A stretch of 64,000 nt of DNA from Linderina pennispora. Its lineage: Eukaryota > Kickxellomycota > Kickxellomycetes > Kickxellales > Kickxellaceae. Below, piece by piece: positions 20,972 to 31,210 of the stretch. Location: positions 868,001 to 932,000 of the forward strand of contig NW_024468249.1 of the NCBI RefSeq assembly GCF_002104995.1, given 5' to 3'. The translations under genes and the position numbers were made by a program. The notes beneath the pieces are model-generated. The model made no database searches, was not told where the DNA came from, and worked only from the letters and a program-made list of their open reading frames with translations. Position 1 is the stretch's first letter; each line of letters begins with the position of its first letter.

Positions 20972-22715
20972 ATGTCTGTCACCGAGACCGGGACTAAAAC
21001 CGCTCTCGACGAGACCCTCACTGTGCAGGATTCAGGCGCTATGGAAGCTGTGCCAGATATCAACGAGCAGCCTATTTCCGAGAAAGCGCTTGAGGCTGGT
21101 GCAGGTGCAGAGAGTCACTCTAGTGAAGTGGCCAGTGGTAGTCCTGTTGCTTCCAACGAAGCAGCCGGTGGTGATTTGGCTTCATATACGCTTTCCAAGA
21201 AGCAGCTTTTTTGCGCAATTGCTAGCATAGGCATGCTGTTTTTTATTTCTGCTCTGGATGCAACCATCATGGCCAGCATTTATGTACCAATTGCCAGTGA
21301 TTTTGACGCGCTAGGCCAGGCTGTCTGGATCATCACCACGTACATGCTATCGTCGACGATTGTACAGGCGATTATCGGCAAAATCAGCGACATCCTTGGC
21401 CGCGTTGAGACTATTTTAACCAGTATCGCTATATTTTTGGTTGGCTCCGTTCTCTGCGGGGCATCGCAGTCGATGAACATGCTCATCGCCAGCCGCACAA
21501 TCCAAGGAGTCGGCGGTGGTGGAATCCTTGGTCTGGGGATGGTTGTATTAGGCGATCTTTTCAGCGAACGGGAGCGTGGCAACTACATTGGCGTGTTCAG
21601 TGCAATATTCACTATTGCCACCGTGGTCGGACCGGTGATGGGTGGCGGCATCGTCGAGCACGCTTCATGGCGAATCGTGTTCTGGATCAATATTCCAGTC
21701 TGTGTCATTGCCATGGCCCTGATCTTCTTCACGCTCAAGCTGCCAAAGACCAAGGGAACGTTCAAGGAGAAAATCAAGCGCATTGACTTTATCGGCTGTG
21801 TGTTGTTCACCATTGGAATGGTTCCTATTTTGCTTGGACTGTCTTGGGGTGGCCAACAGTACGAGTGGACATCGGCGCAGGTCCTGGCGTGTCTCATTTG
21901 CGGATTTGTCGTACTGCTTGTGTTTGGATATGTCGAGTACCGCTTTGTTGCTGACCCAATCATCCCAGTACGTCTTCTAGGAAACCGCAATGTCCTTTCA
22001 GCCTTAATGGCAGTGTTTGCCATAGGTGGAGTATCATTTGGGGCCCTTAATAACATTCCTGCCTGGGAACTCGCGATCAAGCACGCGTCAACTACGTCAG
22101 GTGGATTGCATCTTCTTCCTATGGCCCTTGGGGTTGTATTGGCATCGCCTCTGTGCGGCATCTATATCGCCAGGTCAGGTCGATTCCTCATACCGATTCG
22201 TGTTGGTGCAGTCCTTGCTGCAGCCGGTGCGTCCTTGCTTTTGCTGTACAAAGCGAGCACTGGCTTTGGAGAAAGGATTGTTTATCTATTTCTACTTGGG
22301 CTCGGCGTTGGTTTCGTGTCTCAGCCACCTCTGGCTTGTCTGTCAAGCTAGTGTTGCTGGCAAGCACATGGCAACAGTGACGACATCATATTCCTTTATT
22401 CGAACACTGGGTGGAATCCTGGCTACCAGTATTATAACCTCGATCCTGGACAGCCGCATCAAGACAGGTATCACCAGCTTGGTGAACGAATTCCCTACGC
22501 ATGCGTCAGATATAGCGTCTACTCTTGGAGACCAGCGCAACATTTACAGTGATACTATTCCGCACGACATCCAGTCAAGAATCATCCATCTTTGGGCTGA
22601 CAGCATGCACAGTGCGTTTTACGTATTTGTTGCATTTAGTGGAATATTGGTCATATTCTGTTCAGCAATTAGGCATGTCGATCTTGGCAAGGAACGCAAG
22701 AAAACAATTGAATGA
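20972..22715 (+). pseudogene. DHA2-type MFS multidrug transporter copy A, frameshifted
   Basis: Drug:H+ antiporter-2 family of the major facilitator superfamily, expected in the plasma or vacuolar membrane. The N-terminus is about 70 polar residues. Then come SALDATIMASIYVPI (helix 1), GKISDILGR (motif A), SRTIQGVGGGG (motif B) and GPVMGG (motif C). After GFVSQPPL one extra G near 22333 relative to copy B ends the frame at 22351. The remaining helices continue in another frame to a TGA at 22713-22715. Without repair the protein would lack its last helices. Copy B is intact, so this copy may be a recent pseudogene or carry an assembly insertion. The shift direction matches the other suspect sites in the window. 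Confidence 0.85.
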
Positions 22716-23463
22716 ATATACATTGAAGCAATCAATGCTTACAATATTCCAACAAGTTGATGTCCATGTTTGGCAAAATATCTAGTGTTGCGATGTGCCA
22801 ATATTGCAAATATATATGGTACATAGTTCCATTACTATTTGCTATATGTGGTTCCAGATATATGGAGTTGCAAAGCTAACGAAAAAGGGAGGCGAGAGAA
22901 GGGAGAAAAGAAAACTATAGATGCCGCACGCTACCTTCTTTGAAGATTTCGTCGTTATGCGGTATCTGGGCGCATCGGCGAAGCGAGAGCTGCAGGCTGT
23001 GATTGTAATAATCACAGGCTTCCACCGGATATCTTCATCAATTCAGCGTGGGAGCCGCTCTCACTGTTGGTTGATGTGGCAACTAACATGGTGTCACCAT
23101 GATTGCCATCACCGGCTGCGCAACAGTACTAACGTCTCTACCTAGATTTCCTTCTGTAGGTTCAAGTTGCAAAATCTACGTTAAAGAGGCAACTATATCC
23201 AGTGAAAGGCGGCGGAGTTAGCATAAGGCGGTGAGGTAATCATAGCAGTCTCTCGCTATAACTTCTTCTACTTGGGCGAAGGTTGACTGCTTCCCCGAGT
23301 GCATGTCGGGTTCAGGCGGTAAACCCGGCTGTCTAGTGTCTAGGGTAAGGGGCCAGCATCATTTCAGCAGCGAAAATCGCTGCATTCTTGGGTGTGTCGT
23401 GTCACTTGTTCTTTTACGCTTTTCCACATTTTTAGACAAATATAATATATTTTTTCTGCACTA
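22716..23463. other. 748-bp region after block A without a recognised gene
   Basis: AT-rich near the MFS stop, more mixed later. Ends in a T-rich stretch that precedes SEC8. No coding family or RNA gene seen. Confidence 0.45.
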
Positions 23464-26400
23464 ATGCACCGCCAGCAATCTAATCGACAGCGGTTCCAGC
23501 AGCAGCAGCAACCACAGTTTGGACGACTTCCTGAAGATGAAATAGCGTCCAGTGAGGAGCGCAAAGAGCTTGCCTTGCGCCAGGCAGAAGGTACAAGTCT
23601 GCAAGCACTAGCGTGTGCTTTTCGAACACCACCCAGGGTGAATGCCTTTTCTCCAGGCATCTAGACTAATTGGCAATCCACATTTTCCGTAGATGCAATT
23701 TTGGCAACTTCCTCGGAGCCTCGAGGGGCTGAAGCGCCAGGACTTTAATCCGGTCTCGCTTGCATTGGAGATGATGGACTCAAGCTCGCTAGGAAAGAGC
23801 TACGACGAATTCCAGCAGTACCACATGCTCTTGAATGAGTCTTTGGACGGCATTGTGAATGAATACTATGGTGGGTTCAACAACTCGATTCTGACGTTCA
23901 GCGGGTTGCACGACAAGATCCAGGGCGCGTCAGGCTCGGTCAACCACGTCAAGAACAACTTGTACAAAGTACGGCGCATGATTACGGAGGAGCGCAGCAG
24001 CCTAGACCAGTTGTACACCAAGAGCAACCAACTGGGGTCGATTGTAGCCATCCTGGATCGCCTGGAGGAGATCAAGAGGTTGCCCGAGGAAATCGCAGGG
24101 TACGTGCGCGAGAAGAAGTTCTTGACTGCTGTCAGCAAACTTGTGCAAGATATGCAGTTTGTGTTGGACCCGGAACTGAATCCGATTGACGCGCTGGCTG
24201 GGCTGCGTCAGCAGCTGGAGAAGGAGAAGGCAGACTTGCTACAGATTATTATCGATGAGCTGCACAGCCACATTTACTTGAAGAGCCCATACTGCGAGCG
24301 CAAGATGGGTACCGAGGGCGAGGACGATGGGAGCTCTGAGGAAGCAGTCGACGGCAGCAATACTGGTAGCGGTAGCGCAAAGCCACGCAGGGCAGGTAGA
24401 CGCGATGGCAGGCGTGCAAAGGGTGCCACAGCCAAGGGCAATTCTGCCAACGATAGCGGCGATGAGGACAACCCTGAGGCTGACTCGTTTGCATACGTCG
24501 AGATGCTTCTGGAGAGCCTGGTTACGCTCGACAACACGAGCGAAGCAATGCAGGAGATCAAGAGCTCGGTCAGCCTGGAATTGTCTCGTCTGATCGATGG
24601 TATCGTAGCCGAAGTCGAAGAGCGCAACAGGGCGCTGATTACAAAGACGAGCAGCAGTAGCAACCAGCAACAGCAGCAGTCCCAGGAGGAGACCATGGGC
24701 CAGGACACGGACCGCGAAATCTTGATTGACTTTGCACGCATACTGTTTGCCCGACTTGAAACTGTACTCGAGTACCACGACTTTGTGCTTGACGTTATGC
24801 ATAGCATGGACCGCCGCGAACGGTATTCAATAGTTTCTTCGCCAGGTACCAGTAATGGCGTGCTGGGCGATCGGTCACGGCGCACGCGGCTGTACACAAT
24901 CTTGGATGTGTGGAGTGCCATGAAAACCGAGATCCTGTCAATTCTTAAAGACTATCTGGTACCAGTCGATACTCAGGCCCTGAGCAATGTCGATATCACG
25001 CGTACCAGCGGCATGCGGTCAGGAATGAAGGACCTGTTCCATATGGAGAGCACTGACGAGATGGCGAGCGCAGTTGAATCCATGTACGCGCAGATCGAAA
25101 GCCGCTTCCAGGATATGACTGTATCGATTGCTGGCAAGCGTAAGGATATTGGTCTCACAACAGTTGTGGACGAGTACTCGGACCAGCAGAACGGGCTGCA
25201 GCACACGATGCTGGTGCCTGCCAACATAGACCATGCGCCGACGATGCTCAATCTGGCGTTGCAGTTCACCCGACGCATCCGGCCCATGCTGGCCACGGCT
25301 CTGACAGCAGCAATGGCGCGCCGCAGCATGCTTGCTGGCGACCAGGCATCGCAGAACCGCATGTCGATGCAGGTGCCTGGGTCTGGGTCCCCGAACAAGG
25401 AGCCTGAGGCTGAGGAATACTTGCATATTTTCTTCAAGAGCGTTTTTTTGCCGTGTGCTGAAGCACATGCAATGCGCAGGTTTGACGCGATCACCACCTC
25501 CAGCGATGCGTTCCAGGTCGACTTGAATACGCACTGGAATGGGCGGCCGATATTCCGCAGTGCTGCTGTTCTGGTGCCGCTGTTCCGCAGCTTCAGCCGA
25601 CTGCTCAACAGCCTGAACCTTCTGCGCGGCGAGAACTGGAATATTCTGCTGCAGATGTCTGGCAGATTCTACGAGTGCTGCAATCGGCTGTTCCTGGAGA
25701 CGGTCCACAACAAGAATTCCGAGTACACCAGCGTCAAATGGGCAAATTCCGACGAGTTTTTTGCAGCTATTTGACAGACGAATCAAGCTTATTGGTGCCC
25801 AGAACAAGTCACAGCTGGCAGTCGATACGGACAACGAGATCCGGCTCGAGGAGAGCCTGCGTACAGAGCGGTCGCTGAGCATTGACGAGCTTATCTTTGA
25901 CGTCAAGCGGCTGGTGACGCTTGCGCAGCTGCATCAGACACTCGAGTGGCTGCTGATGCAGCTGACCAAGATCTCGGAAGACCGCGCCAAGGTTTTGGCC
26001 AAGAACCACGAAAAGGCGACGGCCGCGGCACTGCTCAAGAAGCACGAGGCTGACCGGGCTGAGCTGGTCGACAAGTACCACCGGCTGTCGGTCAAGTGTC
26101 TGATTGTGCTGCGTATCGAGGTGCGCGCACACTGTACGTATTATCTGGATCTTGCCACGCGCGAGGGAGACTACGCATCGGCCTTGATTGCCAACTCGAT
26201 GGAGCCCGACACATACATTCAGTCACTCAACGCCGACATTTCTACGATCGAGGAGAAGATGGAGAGCTGCTTGCCAGCAGACCGCCTAAACCTGGTGTTT
26301 GGCGGTATCTCGATCCTGATGGCACACACGCTGATCACGAACATCCGGCATATCCGGCACTACAACGAATCGGGAAGTCGCAAGATGACGCGCAACATCC

Positions 26401-26804
26401 TGGCTCTGCAGCAGAACCTGACCAACATTGCGCTGCCGGAAGAGGGCGGACTGGATCGGGCGCTCAAGTTCTACGAGCTGTACAACCTCGGTGCAGACGG
26501 AATTCTCAAGCATATCGCAGACAATGGAGCCATGTTCTCGCTAGAAAACTACCGCCAGCTACTGGAGCTTATTTACAGCAACAGCGACGGACACAATGGT
26601 GGTCGTGTTGGAGGCAGCTCAGGGAGAGCCAGCAGTCTGCTGGAGGCACGGCTGTATGAACAGTATGAGGCACACGTGAGGAGGCTGCGCGAGCTTCTTT
26701 CACAAGCGCACAGCGGCGGAGCACGGCCTAGATCGGCAGTGCAGCAGCAGCAACAGGCAGCAGCACGGGCCCCACCAGTCCAGACGGCAGCCCTTCAGAA
26801 GTAG
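23464..26804 (+). CDS. SEC8: Exocyst subunit Sec8, two exons, two frameshifts
   Basis: Subunit of the octameric exocyst that tethers secretory vesicles at the plasma membrane. I infer exon 1 at 23464-23590 (Gln-rich start), intron 23591-23692 (GTACAA...CCGTAG, branch-like GACTAAT), and exon 2 to 26804. Across the join the protein reads DAILATSSE, then after one extra base near 23720 LEGLKRQDFNPVSLALEM, the conserved Sec8 start. A second shift lies in a T6 run (25757-25762): SDEF continues as LQLFDRRIK only with five T. Removing one base at each site gives 1078 residues in one frame. Later family motifs are IDELHSHIYLKSPYC, LEWLLMQLTK, LRIEVRAHCTYYLDL and NILALQQNLTNIALP. An acidic/basic low-complexity insert sits around residues 215-260. 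Both shifts look like assembly insertions. Confidence 0.9.
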
Positions 26805-27221
26805 CAGCGGTCAGACCTTGCAGCGCCACTGAGACCGATGGTGTTTAGGTCGCAGGCGTGAAATGTGTAGCAAATACATTTGTTCTCGCTATAGCTTTAA
26901 TATAGCGCCCTGTTCGAGCGTATCTTGCTGGCATTGGCAAGAGAGCACCGCCATGGCTCCAGGCCTGCGGGATCCCGCTCAAAAGATATGTTTTTTTGTT
27001 GCACGCTTCTAGGAGGGATCCAGCGGTTCACGATCCCCGAACAGCATGGCGTTGTTGACCCAACGAGGCACAGCAACAAAGCAGACCATTGGCAGATCAG
27101 CCAGTGGGTAATCCAATCTCCGCAGATTAGTACACGTGATGGGATCTATAAAGGAGCAGTCTGACGCGGGGAAGCTGATTGATCTCTCTCATTCTCTTTT
27201 TCATCCTAAAAATCAACAAAG
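26805..27221. other. Intergenic region and 5' UTR upstream of eL41
   Basis: Holds the SEC8 3' UTR and the eL41 promoter, with CACGTGA and TATAAAG elements near its right end. No other gene seen. Confidence 0.45.
27133..27153 (+). promoter_or_regulatory. CACGTGA box plus TATA element of eL41
   Basis: CACGTGA at 27133-27139 is followed 7 nt later by TATAAAG (27147-27153), about 70 nt before the leader-intron donor. The CACGTGA core recurs in the ubiquitin-eL40 promoter. Cbf1-type factors bind such sites in ribosomal-protein promoters of Candida albicans. Confidence 0.5.
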
Positions 27222-27375
27222 GTACGAATCTATCGCCATTTATTTTTGGGCTGCGAATCGATCGTATCCATTGACGGAAGAGCGGCTACCAACGACGGGC
27301 GCGGGTTTGGGGAGCAAGCGGGATACGTGCATGCATGGATGGGCCTTTTATCTAAACACGTGTATCCTTTTGTAG
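27222..27375 (+). other. 5'-UTR intron of eL41, ending directly at the ATG
   Basis: Donor GTACGA at 27222, acceptor CTTTTGTAG ending at 27375, the base before the start codon. A CTAAAC branch-like motif lies near 27353. Its layout parallels the eL40 leader intron. Confidence 0.65.
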
Positions 27376-27453
27376 ATGAGAGACAAGTGGAAGAAGAAGC
27401 GTACCAGACGCCTGAAGCGCAAGCGCAGAAAGATGCGTGCCCGCTCGAAGTAA
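27376..27453 (+). CDS. RPL41: 60S ribosomal protein eL41 (25 residues)
   Basis: The peptide MRDKWKKKRTRRLKRKRRKM plus RARSK is the complete eL41, among the smallest eukaryotic proteins. It forms one basic helix at the subunit interface. It is far below usual gene-finder length limits and would be missed automatically. Its start follows immediately after a TAG splice acceptor. Nothing is missing relative to the family. Confidence 0.95.
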   Translation: MRDKWKKKRTRRLKRKRRKMRARSK

Positions 27454-27677
27454 ATTAATCACTTCGCCCGTTGGCTTGGCTCGCTGAGCACGTTTGCTCG
27501 TGCTCGAACGGCTGTGGTCAGCACCCTTTTCGTGGTGTGCAATGCACTTTTCACCCAAAAGACTATTGTTTTATAACAGCGGGTGCCTCCTTGTAGAGGG
27601 CCTGCTCGAATGAATAAATCATTGCGAAAAGTCAGCCCTGAGGTGTGAGAAGGCCATGGAACCATTTCTGTCGAACA

Positions 27678-28784
27678 ATGCAGGCAGCGAATATATCGCA
27701 GGGGATGCTAGGACGGGGTTATGCACGGGTGGTGTGTTTTCCAACAGTGTCGCTTGTCATGTCCAGCTATCGTGCAGTAGCAGAAACCGATCCGGATCCA
27801 TGGGGTGCTGTGGTGCAGTATCTCAAGGAAACGCGCGATCCTTCGGAGACAACAAGGTACACCCTATGCTCGGATGTCCAGCTCAGCAGCCCTCTGACCA
27901 ATCCGCCATTTGTTGGCCGAGCAACGCCATTGCAGCTAGTCCGACAGCAGCAGCATCTGGAGAAAGCACCGGAGGCGGCAGAAACGCAGTCGTCTGAAGC
28001 AAGCGACGACATGGAGGATATCAGCTGGGCAATTGAGATGCTATCAGCGATCACTGACTATGATGCAGCAATACGTGTCTGGCAGCTCCCGAACGCAACG
28101 CTGCGGCGGGTATGTGATGCTGGTCTGGACGTGCACAATGCCAGTGGCCCAGCTCTTGCGCAGTTCATCAAATCCGTGCTATCAAACTCAGCAGTGAGCC
28201 TTGAGAACCAACATTACTTGCTAGGGCGTGCCGCTGCCAGCGAGTGGTTCTCCAGCCAGCAGGTGATTCCAGCTGTGGTACACAGCCAGCTTAGCGCAAT
28301 GCTCTCAACACAGTCCATGACCATTGCACAGGGGCTGATTGCAAAGCTCATCGAAGAGCCGGGCAGATTGACAGGGCCGGCAGCAGGCTTGGCAGTAAAG
28401 CTGCTGAAAGCCGTGGATATGCCTATGGTGACCGTTATGTGGGTGTTGGGCGAAGTTGTTGCAGTGGCAAAGAAGAATTCGCGGGACTTTGCCGACAACG
28501 ATGCATTGTGGACAATTGCTGAGGCAGCAATCAGTGCGCTACCGTCTGACGCTGTGTCCGGAGGCTGCGGGCTAGGTGCGCGATGGGCAGAGATGCTGCA
28601 TGTAGTGGTGCCGGCGAACAGCAGGTCAAGGAAGTTGAGCGTGTGCATGCTCCATTTTGTCAACAAGTTCGGCGGACAGCTGACCAGTGCAGAGCTGGAT
28701 CAGACCGTCTGTGCGGCGGGCGTGCTAGCTACGCCGCTGAAAAAGTCGATCGTGTCAGCAGCAAACAGGAAGCGGGCCAAATAA
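27678..28784 (+). CDS. FANCE-like protein (Fanconi anemia group E C-terminal repeat domain)
   Basis: About 368 residues of helical repeats resembling the C-terminal domain of FANCE. In animals FANCE bridges the Fanconi core complex to FANCD2 during interstrand crosslink repair. Matching parts are LPNATLRRVCDAGLDV (human: LSDDGLLKLCCSWLL-type repeat), NQHYLLGRAAASEWFSSQQV, and the end LTSAELDQTVCAAGVLATPL followed by KKSI, which parallels the human C-terminus (AMALEPNTTFLRKSL). Start is uncertain: ATG at 27678 is first in frame, while ATG at 27759 (MSSYRAVAETD) would drop 27 residues lacking clear family character. The call rests on pattern similarity across low-identity repeats, so a different helical-repeat protein is possible. 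Confidence 0.6.
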   Translation: MQAANISQGMLGRGYARVVCFPTVSLVMSSYRAVAETDPDPWGAVVQYLKETRDPSETTRYTLCSDVQLSSPLTNPPFVGRATPLQLVRQQQHLEKAPEAAETQSSEASDDMEDISWAIEMLSAITDYDAAIRVWQLPNATLRRVCDAGLDVHNASGPALAQFIKSVLSNSAVSLENQHYLLGRAAASEWFSSQQVIPAVVHSQLSAMLSTQSMTIAQGLIAKLIEEPGRLTGPAAGLAVKLLKAVDMPMVTVMWVLGEVVAVAKKNSRDFADNDALWTIAEAAISALPSDAVSGGCGLGARWAEMLHVVVPANSRSRKLSVCMLHFVNKFGGQLTSAELDQTVCAAGVLATPLKKSIVSAANRKRAK

Positions 28785-28905
28785 CAAAATCGTGATCAAA
28801 TCACGCGCCTTTTTATCTTCAGTAAATTTGCAGTTTTGCAGTTTTCTGCTCTTCAATTTCGCGCAATTCTCATTTCATAATCGCCCCTCCCTCTCTATAC
28901 AAAGA

Positions 28906-29238
28906 ATGTTTGGTTCCTTCCTAGGCGCGTTCAAGCCCACCATGGCGACACTCGGCGGCCGTGCGTGGCGGATTCCCTGGCGGCTGAGCAAGACGCGCAA
29001 GGCCAACGTGCGCAAGCGCCTGCGCGAGGTGGACAGCGTCGTCGATACGCTGCTGGCGTCGGGCGTGCAGTGCAAGCAGCTGGACGCGATCAAGGACATG
29101 CCGCGGGAGGCGGAGATGCTGGCGCGCGACAAGTACACGACGTTCTCGCGGACGGCCAAGAACCACCGGAAGGGAGTGCACAAAGTGCCACACTTCACAA
29201 AGCGGCCGATCCCGCGCACAACGCCGGCTGGGTTCTAA
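28906..29238 (+). CDS. MRPL31: Mitochondrial large-subunit ribosomal protein mL60 (MRPL31)
   Basis: 110 residues, strongly basic. The N-terminus MFGSFLGAFKP and the motif RAWRIPWRLSKTRKANVRKR followed by LREVDSV match the fungal-specific mitoribosomal protein mL60. The C-terminal KYTTFSRTAKNHRKGVHKVP followed by HFTK is the other signature. It acts in the mitochondrial large subunit. The start codon is fixed by the conserved MFG-type N-terminus. It lies about 120 bp after the FANCE-like gene on the same strand. Confidence 0.9.
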   Translation: MFGSFLGAFKPTMATLGGRAWRIPWRLSKTRKANVRKRLREVDSVVDTLLASGVQCKQLDAIKDMPREAEMLARDKYTTFSRTAKNHRKGVHKVPHFTKRPIPRTTPAGF

Positions 29239-29497
29239 GGTTTTGAGGGCATTAAAAATACATGGACAGTTTGTATGCATCGAAGATCGAAAATGGGCAT
29301 GTGTTGAGAAGAGCCCAAAATATTGCCTTTGGCGATGCTGGGAGGATATCGGGAGTGAGAGACGGGGCCGGCTGCGGTATGGTCGATTAGCATAGTCGAG
29401 GCATTTTATATTTTCTTGGTTCATGCTTGCACGAGTTCAGCGTGTACACGGGATATTCAGGATTTCAATACAGAGATACACGACCCGGCCACCAACA

Positions 29498-30948
29498 ATG
29501 TCGCAGACGCCCGACTACGATTCCTGGAGCAAGGACGCGCTGATTGCCAGGATCCGATCTCTGGAGCAGCCTGCTGAGCAACCTGCCGAACAACCTGCCG
29601 AACAACCTGCCGAGCAGCCCACGGAGCCAGAACACGTGCTGGTCCGTAAAGCCAAGAAGCAGCGGCGTGCAGACAAGTTCAACTTTGACAGTTTCCCGCA
29701 GCGCAAAGTTGCCTTCAAGTTCAGCTACTTTGGGTGGCCCGTATCACGGGCTGGCGCGGCAGGGCAATGCACTGGCGAATGCAGAGAAGCGCGAGATCGA
29801 GGACGAGTACCCTACGGTTGAGGGAGAGCTGTTTAAAGCGCTTGCCAGATGCAAGCTGATTGCCAGTGAGGACGAGTGCGATTACTCTAGGTGCGGGCGC
29901 ACGGACCGTGGTGTCAGCGGGTTTGGGCAGGTCATCGCCTTGTATGTGCGCTCAGCTGGCAAATTCCTGACTGAGGAGGAGGCTGAGGGCGATGATGTGT
30001 TCCGCGACGATCGCAATGATAGGCGGCCCGTGCGGTTGCCGGCGGATGACAAGGAGCTCCCGTATATCAACATGCTAAACAAGATACTGCCGGCAGAGAT
30101 CCGGATCCTGGCGTGGTCGCCGGTAAGCCCCACATTTGACGCGCGCTTCTCGTGCCGGTGGCGGTTCTACCGGTACTTTTTCACCGAAAAGGGCCTGGAC
30201 ATTGCGCGCATGCAGGATGCGGCCCAGCGGTACCTCGGATCGCACGATTTCCGTAATTTCTGCCGATTGGATCCGGCAAAACAGATCAAAGAATTTTGAG
30301 CGCACCGTGATGGACATTGCGATCCGGCCGGTGCCAGAGCGTGTGTCGCTCGTGGGCGATTCGCAGAACCCAGCGTCGCGCTGGTGGCAGCTGGAGCTGC
30401 GTGGCACGGCATTCCTGTGGCATCAGGTGCGCTGCATGATGGCGGTCCTACTGATGGTCGGTCAGGGGCTCGAGGAGCCGAGTATTGTCGATACGCTGCT
30501 AGACGTTGAGGACAACTAATGGCAAGCCCGAGTACGAAATGGCGTCTGACTTGCCGCTGGTGCTTGCTGACTGCGCATATGACGAGGAGGATGTGCAGTG
30601 GATCCGCGTCAAGACACCCGGCACGGACATGGGCAATATGACGGTGCTGACGCGCGAGCTGTCGAGGCAGTGGGGTGAGTTGAACACGCAGGCCGTGATG
30701 GCCAGCGCCCTGACTGGATATTGTGCAGAACGCTGTGGTCCCCGTCGGCGATGGCCAGAGCCTGCCGTGGAACGAGTACAAGCCGGCGCCCAAGCCTGGT
30801 GGAGCAGATTTTATCCTGGGCGGAGGGAAGGTCAAGCATGTGGGCAAGTACGTGCCAATAGCTTCAACGCAAGCGGGCCGAGCCGGTTGAGGTGCGCAAC
30901 CGGCTGTGGATGGAGCGCAAGGGCAGTAAGCGAGCAAAGAAAGAGTAG
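29498..30948 (+). CDS. DEG1: tRNA pseudouridine 38/39 synthase (Pus3/Deg1), five frameshifts
   Basis: Makes pseudouridine at positions 38 and 39 of the tRNA anticodon arm. Conserved segments appear in five successive frame changes. They are KVAFKFSYFGWP, then YHGLARQGNAL with the catalytic RCGRTDRGVSGFGQV (Asp in GRTDRG) and RFYRYFF, then the GTAFLWHQVRCMM motif, then NGKPEYEMASDLPLVLADC, then LDIVQNAVVPVGDGQSLPW, and last RKRAEPVEVRNRLW to the terminal KKE-TAG. Shifts lie near 29738 (CCC), 30288 (AAA), 30515, 30712 and 30860. Each is +1, and removing five bases gives exactly 481 codons' worth of protein, the family length. A 12-nt repeat encodes EQPA units near residues 25-43. An in-frame ATG at 29423 could add an amphipathic, mitochondrial-leader-like extension. 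Confidence 0.88.
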
Positions 30949-31100
30949 ATCTTGGAAATTCGCCGCTATTTCCGTCTCAACCACTAGTGCGGGATGTTTT
31001 ATGTGATCCTTAGAGCATAGTACCGTCGTTCCCCTCCCCTATTCTGTCTCGGTGACGCCTACTAGACTCTTTGGTAGAGATAAGACGGGGTGCCAGCAGC

Positions 31101-31108
31101 TATAAAAG
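31101..31108 (+). promoter_or_regulatory. TATA box of allantoinase gene
   Basis: TATAAAAG lies 110 nt before the ATG at 31211, suggesting a regulated promoter. No clear GATA-factor cluster was verified. Confidence 0.45.
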
Positions 31109-31210
31109 AGCAGTCGTCTGTCTGCTTGTTCTCTCCCACAGGAGGCTCCTTTTTTCTCATCATCTGCCGATTCGACTCTACACGCTTTCTTCAGTAAATT
31201 ATCGCACACC

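Larger units (their letters stand above)
18460..22715 (+). repeat. Duplicated block A (direct copy of about 55790-59890)
   Basis: Near-identical to block B over coding and intergenic sequence: SNG1-like tail, DUF4246 gene, MFS gene, in the same order and strand. The right end falls at the MFS stop codon (ACAATTGAAT is shared, then the sequences diverge). The left end fades within the last 50 codons of the SNG1-like gene. In the MFS protein only about seven residues differ between copies, so the duplication is recent or the copies are homogenised. Confidence 0.9.

Noticed and set aside
18460-22715. Block A/B as a transposon or transposable cassette
   Set aside because: No transposase, terminal inverted repeats or clear target-site duplications; the ends fall inside or at genes.
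17703-22715. Secondary-metabolite gene cluster
   Set aside because: No polyketide synthase, peptide synthetase or terpene synthase nearby; a dioxygenase-like gene plus transporter is not enough.
22921-23060. Weak similarity to 60380-60520 (shared GAAGATTTCGTC and following words) as an older outer duplication
   Set aside because: Only short words match at unequal distances from the MFS stops; could be chance without an alignment.
23464-23664. Separate 66-residue gene upstream of SEC8
   Set aside because: Its start splices to SEC8 exon 2 and continues into conserved Sec8 sequence once a single extra base is allowed.
29575-29622. Short tandem repeat as a CRISPR-like array
   Set aside because: It is a 12-nt in-frame coding repeat (EQPA units) without spacers, in a eukaryote.
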